Source: Erodium maritimum (taxonomy: Eukaryota > Streptophyta > Magnoliopsida > Geraniales > Geraniaceae). From it: a DNA stretch of 64,000 nucleotides. Shown piece after piece: positions 11,626 to 23,093 of the stretch (position 1 is the first letter of the stretch; each line of letters begins with the position of its first letter). The translations under genes and the position numbers were made by a program. The DNA lies in the NCBI GenBank assembly GCA_963921825.1, contig OY997590.1, positions 38,643,039 to 38,707,038 of the forward strand, read 5' to 3'. Under the pieces are notes generated by a model. It had not been told where the DNA came from and did not search any database. It saw only the letters and a program-made list of their open reading frames with translations.

Positions 11626-13392
11626 CACAAACAATTCAATCAACCTCCGGGCACAACCAAATGCCACCAGTATTTCTATTGTTCGATAAGCTCACTTATC
11701 CTACGACACTACTAAGTGTCACATGCCTTTCTATTGTTCGATACGTTCTCGTATCATACGACACCACTAAGTGTCGCCTGCATTTCTAGTGTTCGATAAA
11801 CTTACTTATCCTACGACACTACTAAGTGTCTCATGCATTTCTACTGTTAACTTTCCTTAGTCAAGGCCGAGATCCGGCTACTTTTCTCTACCTCGTAACG
11901 CTTTCCCAAAAGTCCACGCTCAAGCTTCGGCGTGCTCGCGATCACTTGCCTAGCTTTCCCTTGCCGCGGTCCTCGGCACGATCTAATAAGATCACAATTA
12001 AACACTTTTTAAGTTTGCAGACAAAGCTGAATTTTATTGAATTCGACGCCCAAATTCAACCCCGACAATGTCGATCACTCCCAAACTTCCCAATTACTCG
12101 ACATTTTCAATAATGGGTCCGGAAAGGGCCGATTCGCCCGGCTCGGCGAATCTGCCCGGGATTGGAAAACGCCCTTCCGGGGCTCCGAAAATTCCCGTTT
12201 TTGTTTCTACTATCTTAGAATAATTCAAGGGTTCCAATGCAATCGACGGAATCAATTTCCGACTTCCGAGCAATTTAATTCGCGTTTAAAGTTTCTAAAC
12301 CCGTCATTTCCAACTTTCACAATTTAATTACAAAATTCGTTTCGGGTGTGGATTAACGACTTGGGGATCGTCCTAAACCACCCGAACACGAAAAACCCGA
12401 GACCCGACACGTGGGTCCCACCCGGCCACCCTAAGCCGTGGGTGGCTGGACCGGTTCACCACCATGGTGGCCGGTCCTAGCTCCGGCCAGCCACCACCCA
12501 CGGTGGCCGGAGCTCCCCCAAGCCTCCGGTCACCGGAAACCGATCATTTTTCGCCCCCCAAAACGCCTCCAACGAACCTCACACCTCAACTCATCCATAG
12601 TCTACTCGTTTCAACCCAAACCCTAACTTTTAAACATATCAAAACGAAAATCGAATAGGTTCTCACCGTAGGGAATGATGACGGGAGCTCGATTCTTCAA
12701 CCGTTGAGACGATCCGTTGGTTGGATCGTCGGGAAATCCCAAAACCCCAACACTTTCTCCTTTCTTTTTCCTTTTCCTTCTCTCCTTCTTCTCTCTTCTT
12801 TCTCTCTCTATTTTTCTCCTTTTTTATCAATATGGCCGAACACTCCAACTAGTCTCCCTTTTGTTTTGTTCAAAAATAACAACTCCACCTCTTAATTACC
12901 AAACTACCACTCATTCTTCTTTTTCTTTAATTTAAAAACCAACCACCATCACATTTCTGACAAGTGTCTTGTGGGTCCCAACCTTTAGAAAAATATCTTT
13001 GTAGATAATTTTCTGTCCGATTCGCGAAATTCGGCCGTCTCGGGCCCCGAACGGGCCCATTTTCCAAGAAATTACGAGATTTCACGTGCTATAAGGAAAC
13101 GGCCCAACTAAGACCGTTGTAACGACGGCTAAGCTTTTTGGATCCAAAACGAGCCTCGAACGGACCAAAATGTCGCTCGGTTGACTTTTCCAGCAAAAAG
13201 TCAACATTTCCCAAATTGGTCAAAAAGTTGCCCTGAGTCCCCCAGAACTCACTTTGGTCGATATCGGGGTCAACTTAAGTCCGATATGACTCTCGGGGTC
13301 AATCTTAGGTTTAATTGAGTGTTTTCTTAAAAATTTTAAATTTTCCTGTTTTTCTCCGATTTGACTGGCGTTGACTGGGAGTGGTTCTTACA

Positions 13393-13898
13393 CAAGCACA
13401 GGGGAGGAGTGCACACCTCTCAGTGGTGAGTCCCAAACACCAGAATGGGGAGCAAGCGACAACTACGAGGGGACTGAGGTCCCTCTCAACGACACACCCC
13501 CATCCCCTGAGGCCGCCCCAAGTCCCCCTCGCCGAACCCGACTGCAAGGGAAGAAGGTAGTGAAGGCCTCAAACAAGGCGACCGTCCTCACGACCCAAAT
13601 GTCTGCCTTTGCGGACCTGGAACGTTCACGACTGGAGGCTGAACGTACACGTGCCGAACAATGTGCAGAAAGGACCCGCATGATACACACATTAACCCAA
13701 CAGTGGGAAGCAAACTTCGCCACCTACAGGTTCCTGTTGGACAAGGATACATCTTCCTTCGACAAAGAGGATATGGCAGAGCATAAGTGGTGCAAGTCCC
13801 AACTGCGACAAGTCATGGCAACCCTTAAAGGTGAAATTGATGATCTTCGACGACAACCCCCACCACCGGATGTCGACCCAACAGAGAATGATTCTTGA
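13393..13898 (+). pseudogene. 3' fragment of an unrecognised coding gene
   Basis: Right after the end of unit B there is an open frame of about 168 codons ending in TGA at 13896-13898, with codon-like composition. The product is an acidic and Pro-rich stretch, then a charged helical segment (LERSRLEAERTRAEQ) likely to form a coiled coil, then a tail of PPPPD type. A polyadenylation-like AATAAA follows at 13936-13941. There is no in-frame ATG before the coiled-coil part; the frame runs back into unit B without a start, so the 5' part of the gene has been lost or displaced. I do not recognise the family. Such C-terminal tails occur in plant transposon-associated and Myb/SANT-like proteins, but that is a guess. 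Confidence 0.5.
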
Positions 13899-14128
13899 AC
13901 TTGTATTTTTTGGGGGGTTGTATTAAAAGGGGTTGAATAAAATTAAAAGTTAATTTTTGTTTGTGTTAAATTTATTTTTTAATTATTTATTGTCATTAAT
14001 TATTTATTTCCAAAATTGTTTAAATTATAAATATTTTAAACGGTTTCTGATAAAGAATTAAATAAAACAACAAAATATCAATTAATAATCCAGTCAACAT
14101 CCAGTCAGCACTGTTCTGCACTCCCAGG

Positions 14129-16101
14129 TAGGGCTGAGCAAAAATCCGACCATTACCGTAAACCGAGCGTCACCGGCCGTCCCCGTCACCGGAGAACCAG
14201 GAACCGGCCTAACCACGGGTGGACATGGGTTGGAAATACCTGAACCGGCGCAGTCAACGGGTTTGACCGGTTTTCATACCAGAAAATCGATTATACCCGA
14301 ACCGGTCGATACTGTAGCAGGAATGGGTTGTGCTTCTCATGCATTTTGGGCCCGAGCAGATCAGGCCCGTTTTCGGCACTGGCGAAGCCCAAATCAGATG
14401 CCCGTGTCGCTGCTTTCTCAATTCTCAGCCGTCCGATCAAGAGGAGCGATCAATGCCGTTGAATTCTGATGTCGTTTCGCATTCAATGCGTGTCTGACGT
14501 CCTAACCTGGTCTCAGTCTCTCAGACGTGGTTCCCTTCCCCAAATCGAAACCCTAGCAGCCGAATTCTCTCTCTCTCGCGCGTCGAAGACAACCATGGCC
14601 ACACACAACGTCTCTCTCTCTCTCCTCTCAACGTTCGGATCACCGATTTTCTGTCAAGCTCAGCCCTCAGTCACTTCCCTTTCCCGTGACGCTATCGGTC
14701 CCTCTTCTCCTTCTCTCTCTCTCTCGTCCTCTCGTTCCTTCTCTCTCTCGACACAAGACTATGACCTTCTATTTAATCCGGTGGAGTGGCCGAATGATTC
14801 GAGGAAAGGAACTAAGGAAGAACACACATAACTGAGCTTACTGTGTTTTATTCAAAGGTATGACTATCAACACCATAAACTTCGTGAACGGTTAAATTTC
14901 ATGAACTTTGTTATGATGATTGATGAACACTGATTTTATTTCACTGTTGTAGGTTTGATGTGCATTTAAAGGGAAGGTGATTCAGGTGATGAAGGTATAT
15001 ATATTATTAACCCTAATGTGTTAAATTTCTTAATTTTTGTTTTCCCCTTGTGATGAACACTGATTTTAATTCACTTTGTTGTTGGTTTGATGTGCGAAGT
15101 TTAAAGGGAAGGTGATTCAGTTGAAGGTATAATTTCTACTAACCTTAACCCTAATATGTTAAATATACTTGTCATTGTTTGATTTTTGAATCGTAGACTT
15201 ATGGTTTATTAAAACTGGTTTGAAAAGGATTAATATGATTTCAAAGGCTTAAAACTGGTTTTAAAAGGATTAATATGATTTCAAAGGCTTCATATGATTT
15301 CAAAGGCTTAAAACTGGTTTTAAAAGGATTGATATAATTTCAAAATGCTTAATATGAGTTTGGAAGAAGCTGAATAGTTTTAAATTTTTAATTATTGTTT
15401 TCATTATTGCTTAATGGTTTTTTACATCCTTTTATTTTGCCTGGGAACACTAACTCAATCACTTTATTGCCTTATAGTTGTAGGTTTGAAGTTTGAGATC
15501 AGAAGAAGCTGAAGAACATGGGGAAGACCAAAGAGGTTATAAAATCAAAGGGAAAGGTATATCTAATCATTAAACTTTATGTTTTGGACGACCTTGAATC
15601 TGATTTTTTGGACGACCTTGAATCTGATTTTTTGTTGTAATAGGTCGATTTCAGTTTAGTTAAAACTGATTTTTTTTGTTCTACTTTTTGTGTTGTACAA
15701 CAAAAACGGTTTCTTAGACCGTGTGTGTAAAAGACGATGTTTTATATGATTATGAGGTATTAGTTGTAGGAATTGTTGTGTTTTGTTTGAATGTTTGAAG
15801 TATTTAAACTGAAATCAGTTTTATAATAGGCAGGTTTATGGAGTTAAGTTAAATTGTGTGAAATTAAGTTTGAATTGTAAGAATTAAGTTGAATATTTAT
15901 TTTAGTAGACTCAATAAGAAGCCCATTGGACCTGGGTTGGTTGGTTATAACCGTCCCCGGCCGGTAGTGAGTACGGGCGGTTATCGGCCTTCCCTTTAGC
16001 GACCGGTGATGGGCATGGGTACGGGTTTTATGTAACCGAAAAAAACGGTTTGGGTAACGGGTTTGGGATTTTGGACGGGTACTGGCCGATGCTCACCCCT
16101 A
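14129..16101. mobile_element. Non-autonomous hAT element, 1973 bp
   Basis: It begins TAGGGCTGAGCA and ends TGCTCACCCCTA, short inverted ends, and is flanked by a perfect 8-bp duplication CTCCCAGG (14121-14128 and 16102-16109), the hAT hallmark. Subterminal regions are rich in CCG/CGG-type motifs (ACCGGTCG, CCGGCCGG), which fit transposase binding sites. The interior has a CT-rich leader-like segment around 14560-14750 and a short degenerate tandem repeat at 15190-15350 (TTAAAACTGGTTTTAAAAGG). No transposase domain is visible, so it is probably a deletion derivative. Confidence 0.85.
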
Positions 16102-16109
16102 CTCCCAGG

Positions 16110-16923
16110 ACCTCAGAGGGCCTTTCTGTTACAAAACACCCACTTTTCTACACTCACAGGACCTCACTTTTGTCCAGTCAGCTTTGTTGTTCATGCTCTA
16201 AGTTACTCTATCTATGTTGTTAGGAAAAAAAAGTCAAAACACGGTCTGCTGTTACCATCCCAGAAAAGAATATACAGGCAAGAGAAAAAGGTGATTGAGA
16301 AAGAAAAAAAAGTGGGGAGGAGAAGCCTAGTGGGTGTGGGACTGACATTGCTTACATAAGAATGAAAGGTAAGACTATGACAGTGTGTACAAATTATAGC
16401 AGTGTATTCGATGCTATCTTCATTGTCATTCTTACTTACCTGTTAATGCTGTTAAAACATGAGAGAAGATAGAAATTGAAGCTTCAATATCATCCTTCTT
16501 AGACTATTTTTTGACCAAAAGAGATTTTATTAAAATTTAAATGCAACCTAAAGAAAAATAGTTGAAGAGAGGACGATCCACAGATAAATTCTACACATAA
16601 TTCTCTAAATATACTAAGGTATAGACGGTTATTTTGAAATCTCTAAGTAAGACTCGAAAAGTAACAAAACCATAAAACAGTAAAACCAATTTCGGCTCGA
16701 TCTAAAACCAACCATGATTGTCTAAATACAGTTGGAACCTCCGTTAAGACTAACTAGAAGTTTGGATAAAGTGTTAAGCTTGGACAACGAACACGTTAAC
16801 GGGTGGAGGAGAATGATCAGCAACAACCAATCATGATGGAGGCGGGGCGCTTCTCCTCCATTACGTCCCGCTTCCCTGTTGGTGTCTCATTCGAGGCGAG
16901 GTTGCGTAGTAGATCTCGCCCGA
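16110..16923. other. Spacer, nothing recognised
   Basis: Mixed-composition sequence without a supported gene. The last 120 bp (about 16800-16923) is continuous with the duplicated block and is probably the ancestral upstream region of the TRM gene. Confidence 0.3.
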
Positions 16924-17109
16924 TTGTATGGGCCAACAAAAACATCTGATACCGAACTTCGATCGGCTTAGGTAATAAAAATGACGTCACAACCTTCGAA
17001 TACAATGGCGTTGAGAACCGGAGGAGAGAACTACAGCGCCAAACATGACCTCTCCTAAAAACCAAACCATGAAACAAAAGAATATCGTGTGTGGTGGCCT
17101 GGCTTTGCG
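16924..17109 (+). repeat. 186-bp flanking duplication, left copy
   Basis: This block, beginning TTGTATGGGCCAACAAAAAC and ending GGCCTGGCTTTGCG, recurs at 22501-22686 on the other side of the copia element, with two substitutions in 186 positions by my count. It is host DNA, not part of the LTR. It sits where a 5-bp target duplication is expected. Confidence 0.9.
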
Positions 17110-17110
17110 T

Positions 17111-17780
17111 TGTTGGGTTTGTTTCAATTAATTGGAACAAGGCCCAAATCCCATTTGGGGAAACTTAATCCCAAATGGAGATATGGTTTCTATATAGCTT
17201 TTAGAAATCAGATTTGGAAGTGTGAGTGCCTCAATTGTTGAGAGAGAGAAGCAAAAGGGAGAAGAAGAGGTGCAGATTTTTCTGCAGATTTCCAGTCCGA
17301 CCAGCCACGTTGAAGAGCACGATCGGAGGTTCATCCAAGGTCCGATGATGCTGATTTTTGGATTGAATGTTCTCCACATATAGGTCTTCAAAGTGGACGG
17401 TGGAATTTGAGTTTTTACGGTTAGTTCTTCAGATACACGAGCTTCAAGTTGGGCCACCAAGTTGGTGAGATTTATCTTCTTCTTTCTTGAGTTTTGTTGC
17501 TAGTTCCAACACTAGGTTGTGTTGAGATATTGTGTATGCCTCTAATTCAATTAGAGAGATATTGTACCCATTAAAGTTGCTAGTGGATGATTAAGAGGCC
17601 TAGAGGGTCCCGTGGTTTTTACTTCTCGTCTTGAGAAGGTTTTCCACGCTAAATCTTGTGTGCATTGTGTTTGGTGATTTGCTCTGTTTGTTGGTTTCCT
17701 ACTTGGTTTGCACAAGTGTGGGAGAATTGATTCCGCTGTGTTTACCATTTATCTGTTGTTATTTGGTATTCTCCCTATCA
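17111..17780 (+). repeat. copia 5' LTR
   Basis: Starts TGTTGGGTTTGTTTCAATTA and ends ATTCTCCCTATCA, about 670 bp, matching 21830-22499 closely. A TATATAGC promoter-like box lies in its first 100 bp, ahead of a GAGAGAGAGAAG leader. Confidence 0.93.
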
Positions 17781-17783
17781 GAG

Positions 17784-17795
17784 TGGTATCAGAGC
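17784..17795 (+). other. copia primer-binding site
   Basis: TGGTATCAGAGC lies three bases after the 5' LTR. It is the standard complement to the initiator-Met tRNA used by plant copia elements to prime reverse transcription. Confidence 0.93.
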
Positions 17796-17829
17796 CCGGT
17801 TGGCTTATTGGGTTTTTTTGTGTTAAACG

Positions 17830-20800
17830 ATGGAAGCTAATACAAGTAGAATGGTTAATCTGAATGGTTCTAATTATCATGTTTGGAGGGGCAAGATGGA
17901 GGATCTTCTTTATGTGAAGGATTATTATCTGCCGGTATTCAGTGAAGAAATGCCTGAGGGTAAAACTGATGGCGCTTGGAAATTATTTCATCGCCAAGTG
18001 TGTGGTTACATCATGAAATGGGTTGATGATAATGTTTTGAATCATGTTAGTGGAGAGACAGATGCACGCACTTTATGGAGCAAGCTTGAGCAGTTGTATG
18101 CTCGAAAGACAGGGAATAACAAGTTGTTTCTGATTAAGCAGATGATGAGTTTGAAGTATCAGGATGCGAGTCCTATGACATATCATCTGAATGTTTTTCA
18201 GGGTATTATTAATCAACTTGCAGGAATGGGTATCAAGTTTGAAGATGAGGTTCAAGGTTTGTGGCTTCTGGGTACTTTGCCGGACTCTTGGGAGACGTTC
18301 AGAACGTCATTGTCTAACTCGGCTCCAGATGGTGTTATTACCATGGATATGGCTAAGGGGTGTGTTCTAAATGAAGAGACGAGAAGAAAGTCACAGGGTT
18401 CCTCTTCACACACGGAGGTCTTGGTTACTACACAAAGAGGGAGGAGTAAGAGCAGAGATCCGAAAGGCAGAGGCAGAAGTAAAAGTAAGAACCGGTTTGC
18501 TGATGTTGAGTGCTATCATTGTGGTCAAAAGGGGCATATGAAGAAGCATTACCAGAAATTTAAAAGAGACACCAAATATGACAAAGGAAAGGGAAAGGAG
18601 CAAAATAGCGGTGGTGATGATGATAACACTGCTGTTATTACAGAGGAGTTCCTTGTTCTATGTGATGATGAAGAAACTGTCAATTTGGCTTCTCAAGAGA
18701 CCAGTTGGATAGCAGATAGTGGTGCCAGTATACATGCTACATCAAGGAGAGATTTGTTTTCATCTTATACAGTCGGTGACTATGGGAGTGTTAAGATGGG
18801 AAACAGAGACACGTCAAAGGCTATTGGCGTTGGAGATGTGAGCTTGGAGACGGAAAATGGTACACTCTTGGTTCTTAAAAATGTTAAACATATTCCTGAC
18901 ATTCGCTTGAACTTGATATCTGTAGGAAGGCTCGATGATGAAGGTTTTCATCATCACTTTGGTGATGGCAAGTGGAAGCTCACCAAAGGTTCTATGGTTG
19001 TGGCTAGAGGGAGCAAGTGTGCTTCGTTGTACATTACTCGAGCTAGAGTTTCCAATGGCATTGTTAATGCAGTTGAAGGTGAAGGTACAACTGAATTGTG
19101 GCACAGTCGGCTTAGTCACATAAGTGAGAAGGGGTTGATGATGTTGAGCAAGAAGAATCTTCTACCGGGGATGAGTTGCACACCATTGAAGAAGTGTGAA
19201 CATTGCTTGGCCGGTAAGCAAACAAGAATTTCTTTTAAATCATCTCCTCCTTCTAGAAAGCCAGAAATACTTGATTTGGTGTATTCTGATGTGTGTGGTC
19301 CTATGAAGAAAAGGACATTGGGCGGTGCACTTTATTTTGTGACTTTTATTGATGATCATTCAAGGAAGGTGTGGGCTTAAACCTTGAAGACGAAAGATCG
19401 AGCGCTTGAAGTTTTCAAGCAGTTTCATGCCCTAGTTGAGAGACAGACTGGGAAGAAGTTGAAGTGCATCAGGACAGATAATGGAGGTGAGTATTGTGGT
19501 CCTTTTGATGAGTATTGCAGGGATCAAGGTATTCAACACCAAAAGACACCTCCGAAGACACCTCAGTTGAATGGGTTAGCTGAGAGGATGAACAGGACAC
19601 TTGTTGAGAGGGTGAGATGTTTGCTTTCACAAGCAAGGCTACCGAGATCCTTTTGGGGTGAAGCTTAGAGTATAGTGGTACATGTTTTAAATCTCACACC
19701 TAGTGTTCATCTTGGGTTTGATGTTCCAAATAGAGTTTGGACAGGTAAAGACGTCTCCTATGATCATTTGAGAGTTTTTGGGTGCAAGGCATTTGTGTAC
19801 GTACCAAAGGATGAAAGGTTTAAGCTTGATGTGAAGACAAGACAGTGCATATTCATCGGTTATGGCTTGGATGAGTTTGGATACAGGTTTTATGATCCTA
19901 TACAGAAGAAGCTAGTTAGAAGCCGCGATGTGGTTTTTATGGAAGACCAGAACATTAAAGATATGGAGAAAGCTGTAGATCTTCCTCCATATAGTGATGA
20001 CTTGATTGACTTTGATATAGTTCCTTCTGCAGGTTTACAAAGTCAGGTTGAAGACGAAGTTCATGATGACAATCAAGATACAGGCAATGTTGACATTCCA
20101 ACAGAGGTTGAAATGGATGATGAAATCCATGAGCAGTTGCCAATACCTATTGATCCACCAGTTGTTCCACTCAGGAGATCTTCTAGAGATCGTCATCCTT
20201 CTTCAAGGTATTCTGTTGATGAGTATGTGTTACTAACTGACGGGGGAGAGCCTCAAAGTTATGAAGAAGCCGTTGAAGATGAGAACAAAGAGGAGTGGAT
20301 TGAGGCCATGCAAGATGAGATGAAGTCATTGCATGAGAACCATACTTTTGAGTTGGTTAAGTTGCTGAAAGGTAAGAGAGCTTTGAAGAACAAATGAGTG
20401 TACAGAGTAAAGCAGGAAGAGAATTCCTCACGCCCAAGATACAAAGCTAGATTGGTGGTCAAGGGGTTCAGCCAGAGGAAAGGTATAGATTTTGATGAAA
20501 TATTTTCTCCGGTTGTTAAGATGTCATCTATTCGTGTTGTTCTAGGTTTAGCAGCTAGTCTTGATTTGGAGATTGAGCAGATGGATGTGAAGACTGCATT
20601 TCTCCATGGTGACTTAGACAAGGAGATTTATATGGAGCAGCCAGAGGATTTCGCAGTAAAGGGGAAAGAGGAGTATGTGTGCAAGCTACATAAAAGTCTT
20701 TATGGTTTGAAGCAGGCACCAAGGCAGTGGTACAAGAAGTTTGAATCAGTTATGGGGGAGCAAGGCTACCAGAAAACTAAGTGTGACCATTGTGTTTTTG

Positions 20801-21816
20801 TGAAGCGATTATCTGATGATGATTTTATCATATTATTGCTATATGTTGATGACATGCTGATTGTTGGGAAGAATATTTCTAGAATTGACAGGTTGAAGCA
20901 GCAGCTGTGTCAGGTTTTTGCTATGAAGAACTTAGGTCCTGTGAAGAATATTCTTGGTATCAGAATTTCTCGCGATAGAGGCGCGAAGAAGGTGTATATG
21001 TCACAAGAGCAATATATTGAGAAGGTGTTGCAAAGGTTCAACATGGACAAGGCTAAAGTGGTTAGCTCTCCTCTTGCTACTCACTTTAAACTAAGCACAA
21101 AGGAGAGCCCTTCTACAGAGAAGGAGATGGAAGACATGGAGAGAGTTCCATACGCCTCAGCAGTAGGAAGCTTGATGTATGCTATGGTATGTACTAGACC
21201 CGACATTGCTCATGCAGTTGGAGTTGTTAGCCGTTTTCTGTCTAATCCAGGCAAAGTGCATTGGGATGCAGTCAAATGGATTATGAGATATCTCCGAGGT
21301 ACTTCTAGTTTTAGACTTACTTTCGGAAGTGGAGAACCTATGTTAGTTGGGTACTCAGATTCAGACATGGCAGGAGATGTTGATAGTAGAAAGTCCACAT
21401 CTGGTTACTTGATGATATTTGCAGGTGGAGCAGTTTCATGGCAATCAAGGCTTCAAAAGTGTGTAGCACTTTCTACTACAGAAGCTGAGTATATTGCAAC
21501 AACTGAAGCATGTAAAGAGTTGTTGTGGATGAAGAGATTCATACAAGAGCTTGGTCTCAAGCAGAAGCGGTATGTGGTTTATTGTGATAACTAAAGTGCA
21601 ATCCACTTGAGCAAGAATTCGACATTTCATGCAAAGTCGAAGCATATTGATGTGAGGTATCATTGGCTTAGAGATGCTCTTGAGGAGAAGTTGTTTGAGC
21701 TTGAGAAAGTTCACACGGATGAGAATGGATCCGATATGTGCACTAAGACACTACCGCGAGAGAAGCTTGAGGTATATTGCAAGATTGCCGGAATGGCAAT
21801 GCCCTCCATTTATTGA
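17830..21816 (+). mobile_element. copia gag-pol region
   Basis: Domains in order: a gag capsid-like segment (about 17830-18480); a zinc-knuckle region starting CYHCGQKGH (about 18510); an aspartic protease with WIADSGAS (about 18705); an integrase with its HHCC region (about 19098-19215) and FIDDHSRK (about 19348); a reverse transcriptase with QMDVKTAFLHGDL (about 20578) and YVDDM (about 20842); and RNase H with ALSTTEAEY (about 21466). The order and motifs identify copia, and similarity of the core to Tnt1/Tork is recalled from known sequences. A few breaks are present, so no intact polyprotein is expected. Confidence 0.93.
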
Positions 21817-21819
21817 AAC

Positions 21820-22499
21820 GGGGGAGATTTGTTGGGTTTGTTTCAATTAATTGGAACAAGGCCCAAAGCCCATTTGGGGCAACTTAAGCCCAAATGGAGA
21901 TAGGGTTTCTATATAGCTTTTAGAAATCAGATTTGGAAGTGTGAGTGCCTCAATTGTTGAGAGAGAGAAGCAAAAGGGAGAAGAAGAGGTGCAGATTTTT
22001 CTGCAGATTTCCAGTCCGACTAACCACGTTGAAGAGCACGATCGGAGGTTCATCCAAGGTCCGATGATGCTGATTTTTGGAGTGAATGTTCTCCACATAT
22101 AGGTCTTCAAAGTGGACGGTGGAATTTGAGTTTTGACGGTTAGTTATTCAGATACACGAGCTTCAAGTTGGGCCACCAAATTGGTGAGATTTATCTTCTT
22201 CTTTCTTGAGTTTTGTTGCTAGTTCCAACACTAGGTTGTGTTGAGATATTGTGTCTGCGTCTAATTCGATTAGAGAGATATTGTACCCATTAAAGTTGAT
22301 AGTGGATGATTAAGAGGCCTAGAGGGTCCCGTGGTTTTTACTTCTCGTCTTGAGAAGGTTTTCCACGCTAAATCTTGTGTGCATTGTGTTTGGTGATTTG
22401 CTCTGTTTGTTGGTTTCCTACTTGGTTTGCACAAGTGTGAGAGAATTGATTCCGCTGTGTTTACCATTTATCTGTTGTTATTTGGTATTCTCCCTATCT
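21820..22499 (+). repeat. Polypurine tract and copia 3' LTR
   Basis: The purine tract GGGGGAGA lies just before 21830, where the LTR begins with TGTTGGG. The LTR ends near 22499, followed by one base and then the right copy of the 186-bp duplication. Its last base differs from the canonical CA end of the 5' LTR. Confidence 0.92.
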
Positions 22500-22500
22500 G

Positions 22501-22686
22501 TTGTATGGGCCAACAAAAACATCCGATACCGAACTTCGATCGGCTTAGGTAATAAAAATGACGTCACAACCTTCGAATACAATGGCGTTGAGAACCGGAG
22601 GAGAGAACTACAGCGCCAAACATGACCTCTCCTAAAAACCAAACCATGAAACAAAAGAATATCTTGTGTGGTGGCCTGGCTTTGCG
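22501..22686 (+). repeat. 186-bp flanking duplication, right copy
   Basis: Second copy of the block at 16924-17109. After it the host sequence continues as CGATGACGACATTG, toward the TRM gene start at 23094. The left copy is preceded by different host DNA, so the ancestral site had one copy. Confidence 0.9.
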
Positions 22687-23093
22687 CGATGACGACATTG
22701 ACGATAAAGAGGAGAGCAGAGTTCTGAAGACACCTCCAACAACGACATAGAAGGGAAACAGAGTTATGAAGACGGCTAGCAGAGAGCATTGACTTTTCTC
22801 TTCTCATACAATAATACCTCCTTAGTCTACCGTTGCAACATGTCAAGATTGAGGTCGAAGCTGGTGGTTTTTTGCCCGTAGTGGATGCTGTAAGTGTCCT
22901 GTCAGAAAGAGCAAACGTTCACATCAACTAAACCTGGAAATCATAGATTGGTTTGGACCAGACTTCCCAACTCTGACAGAACAATCTCACCTACACAAGA
23001 AACAAGACATGCTCACCAGTCACCACAATGTAACAATATTTCACAAGGTGAGTGACCCTCGTTGGACATCACAAGTCACAACTGTGAGAAAGC
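22687..23093 (+). promoter_or_regulatory. Likely 5' region of the TRM gene
   Basis: About 400 bp between the copia-linked duplication and the predicted start codon. It shows no frame with recognisable coding content and no clear TATA box by eye. The copia element sits only about 0.6 kb upstream of the ATG, close enough to disturb the native promoter or to supply one. Confidence 0.3.

Larger units (their letters stand above)
10248..13392 (-). mobile_element. Giant solo-LTR-like unit B
   Basis: Read on the minus strand it begins TGTAAGAACCACTCCCAGTC and ends GGGGCGTGACA; length is 3145 bp. It belongs to the same subfamily as units A and C at its 5' end, including the CAACTTTTTGACCAATTTGG-type block and CT-rich leader (about 12760-12830). 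The flanking five bases (CCCGC and CAAGC) do not match convincingly, unlike the other copies, which suggests that the copy arose by recombination or suffered a flanking deletion. There are no coding domains. Confidence 0.65.
17111..22499 (+). mobile_element. Ty1/copia retrotransposon, Tork/Tnt1-like, nearly complete
   Basis: The element is 5.39 kb and has two LTRs of about 670 bp, a primer-binding site, a gag-pol region in standard copia order (gag, protease, integrase, RT, RNase H), and a polypurine tract. The two LTRs differ at about 15-16 positions by eye (about 2.3%), so the copy is fairly young: around one million years if a rate of 1.3e-8 per site per year applies, which is an assumption. 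The reading frame is interrupted in a few places (about three), so it looks like a recent fossil. Flanks are the 186-bp duplication. Confidence 0.95.

Noticed and set aside
10985-11667. Long frames on both strands (198 and 151 codons)
   Set aside because: They coincide with the 60-bp minisatellite; unit length near a multiple of three and lack of stops keep frames open by chance. The same holds for 38264-39297 and 43392-44183.
13371-13392. Start of the 13371-13898 frame inside unit B
   Set aside because: The first codon is TTG, not ATG, and lies in the LTR-like end; there is no supported translation start.
14469-14831. 120-codon frame inside the hAT element
   Set aside because: Ser-rich translation of a CT-rich leader-like stretch, with no domain; more likely untranslated sequence.
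17830-21816. Several separate genes in the copia region
   Set aside because: All pieces belong to one gag-pol region in the standard copia order; minus-strand frames there are shadows.
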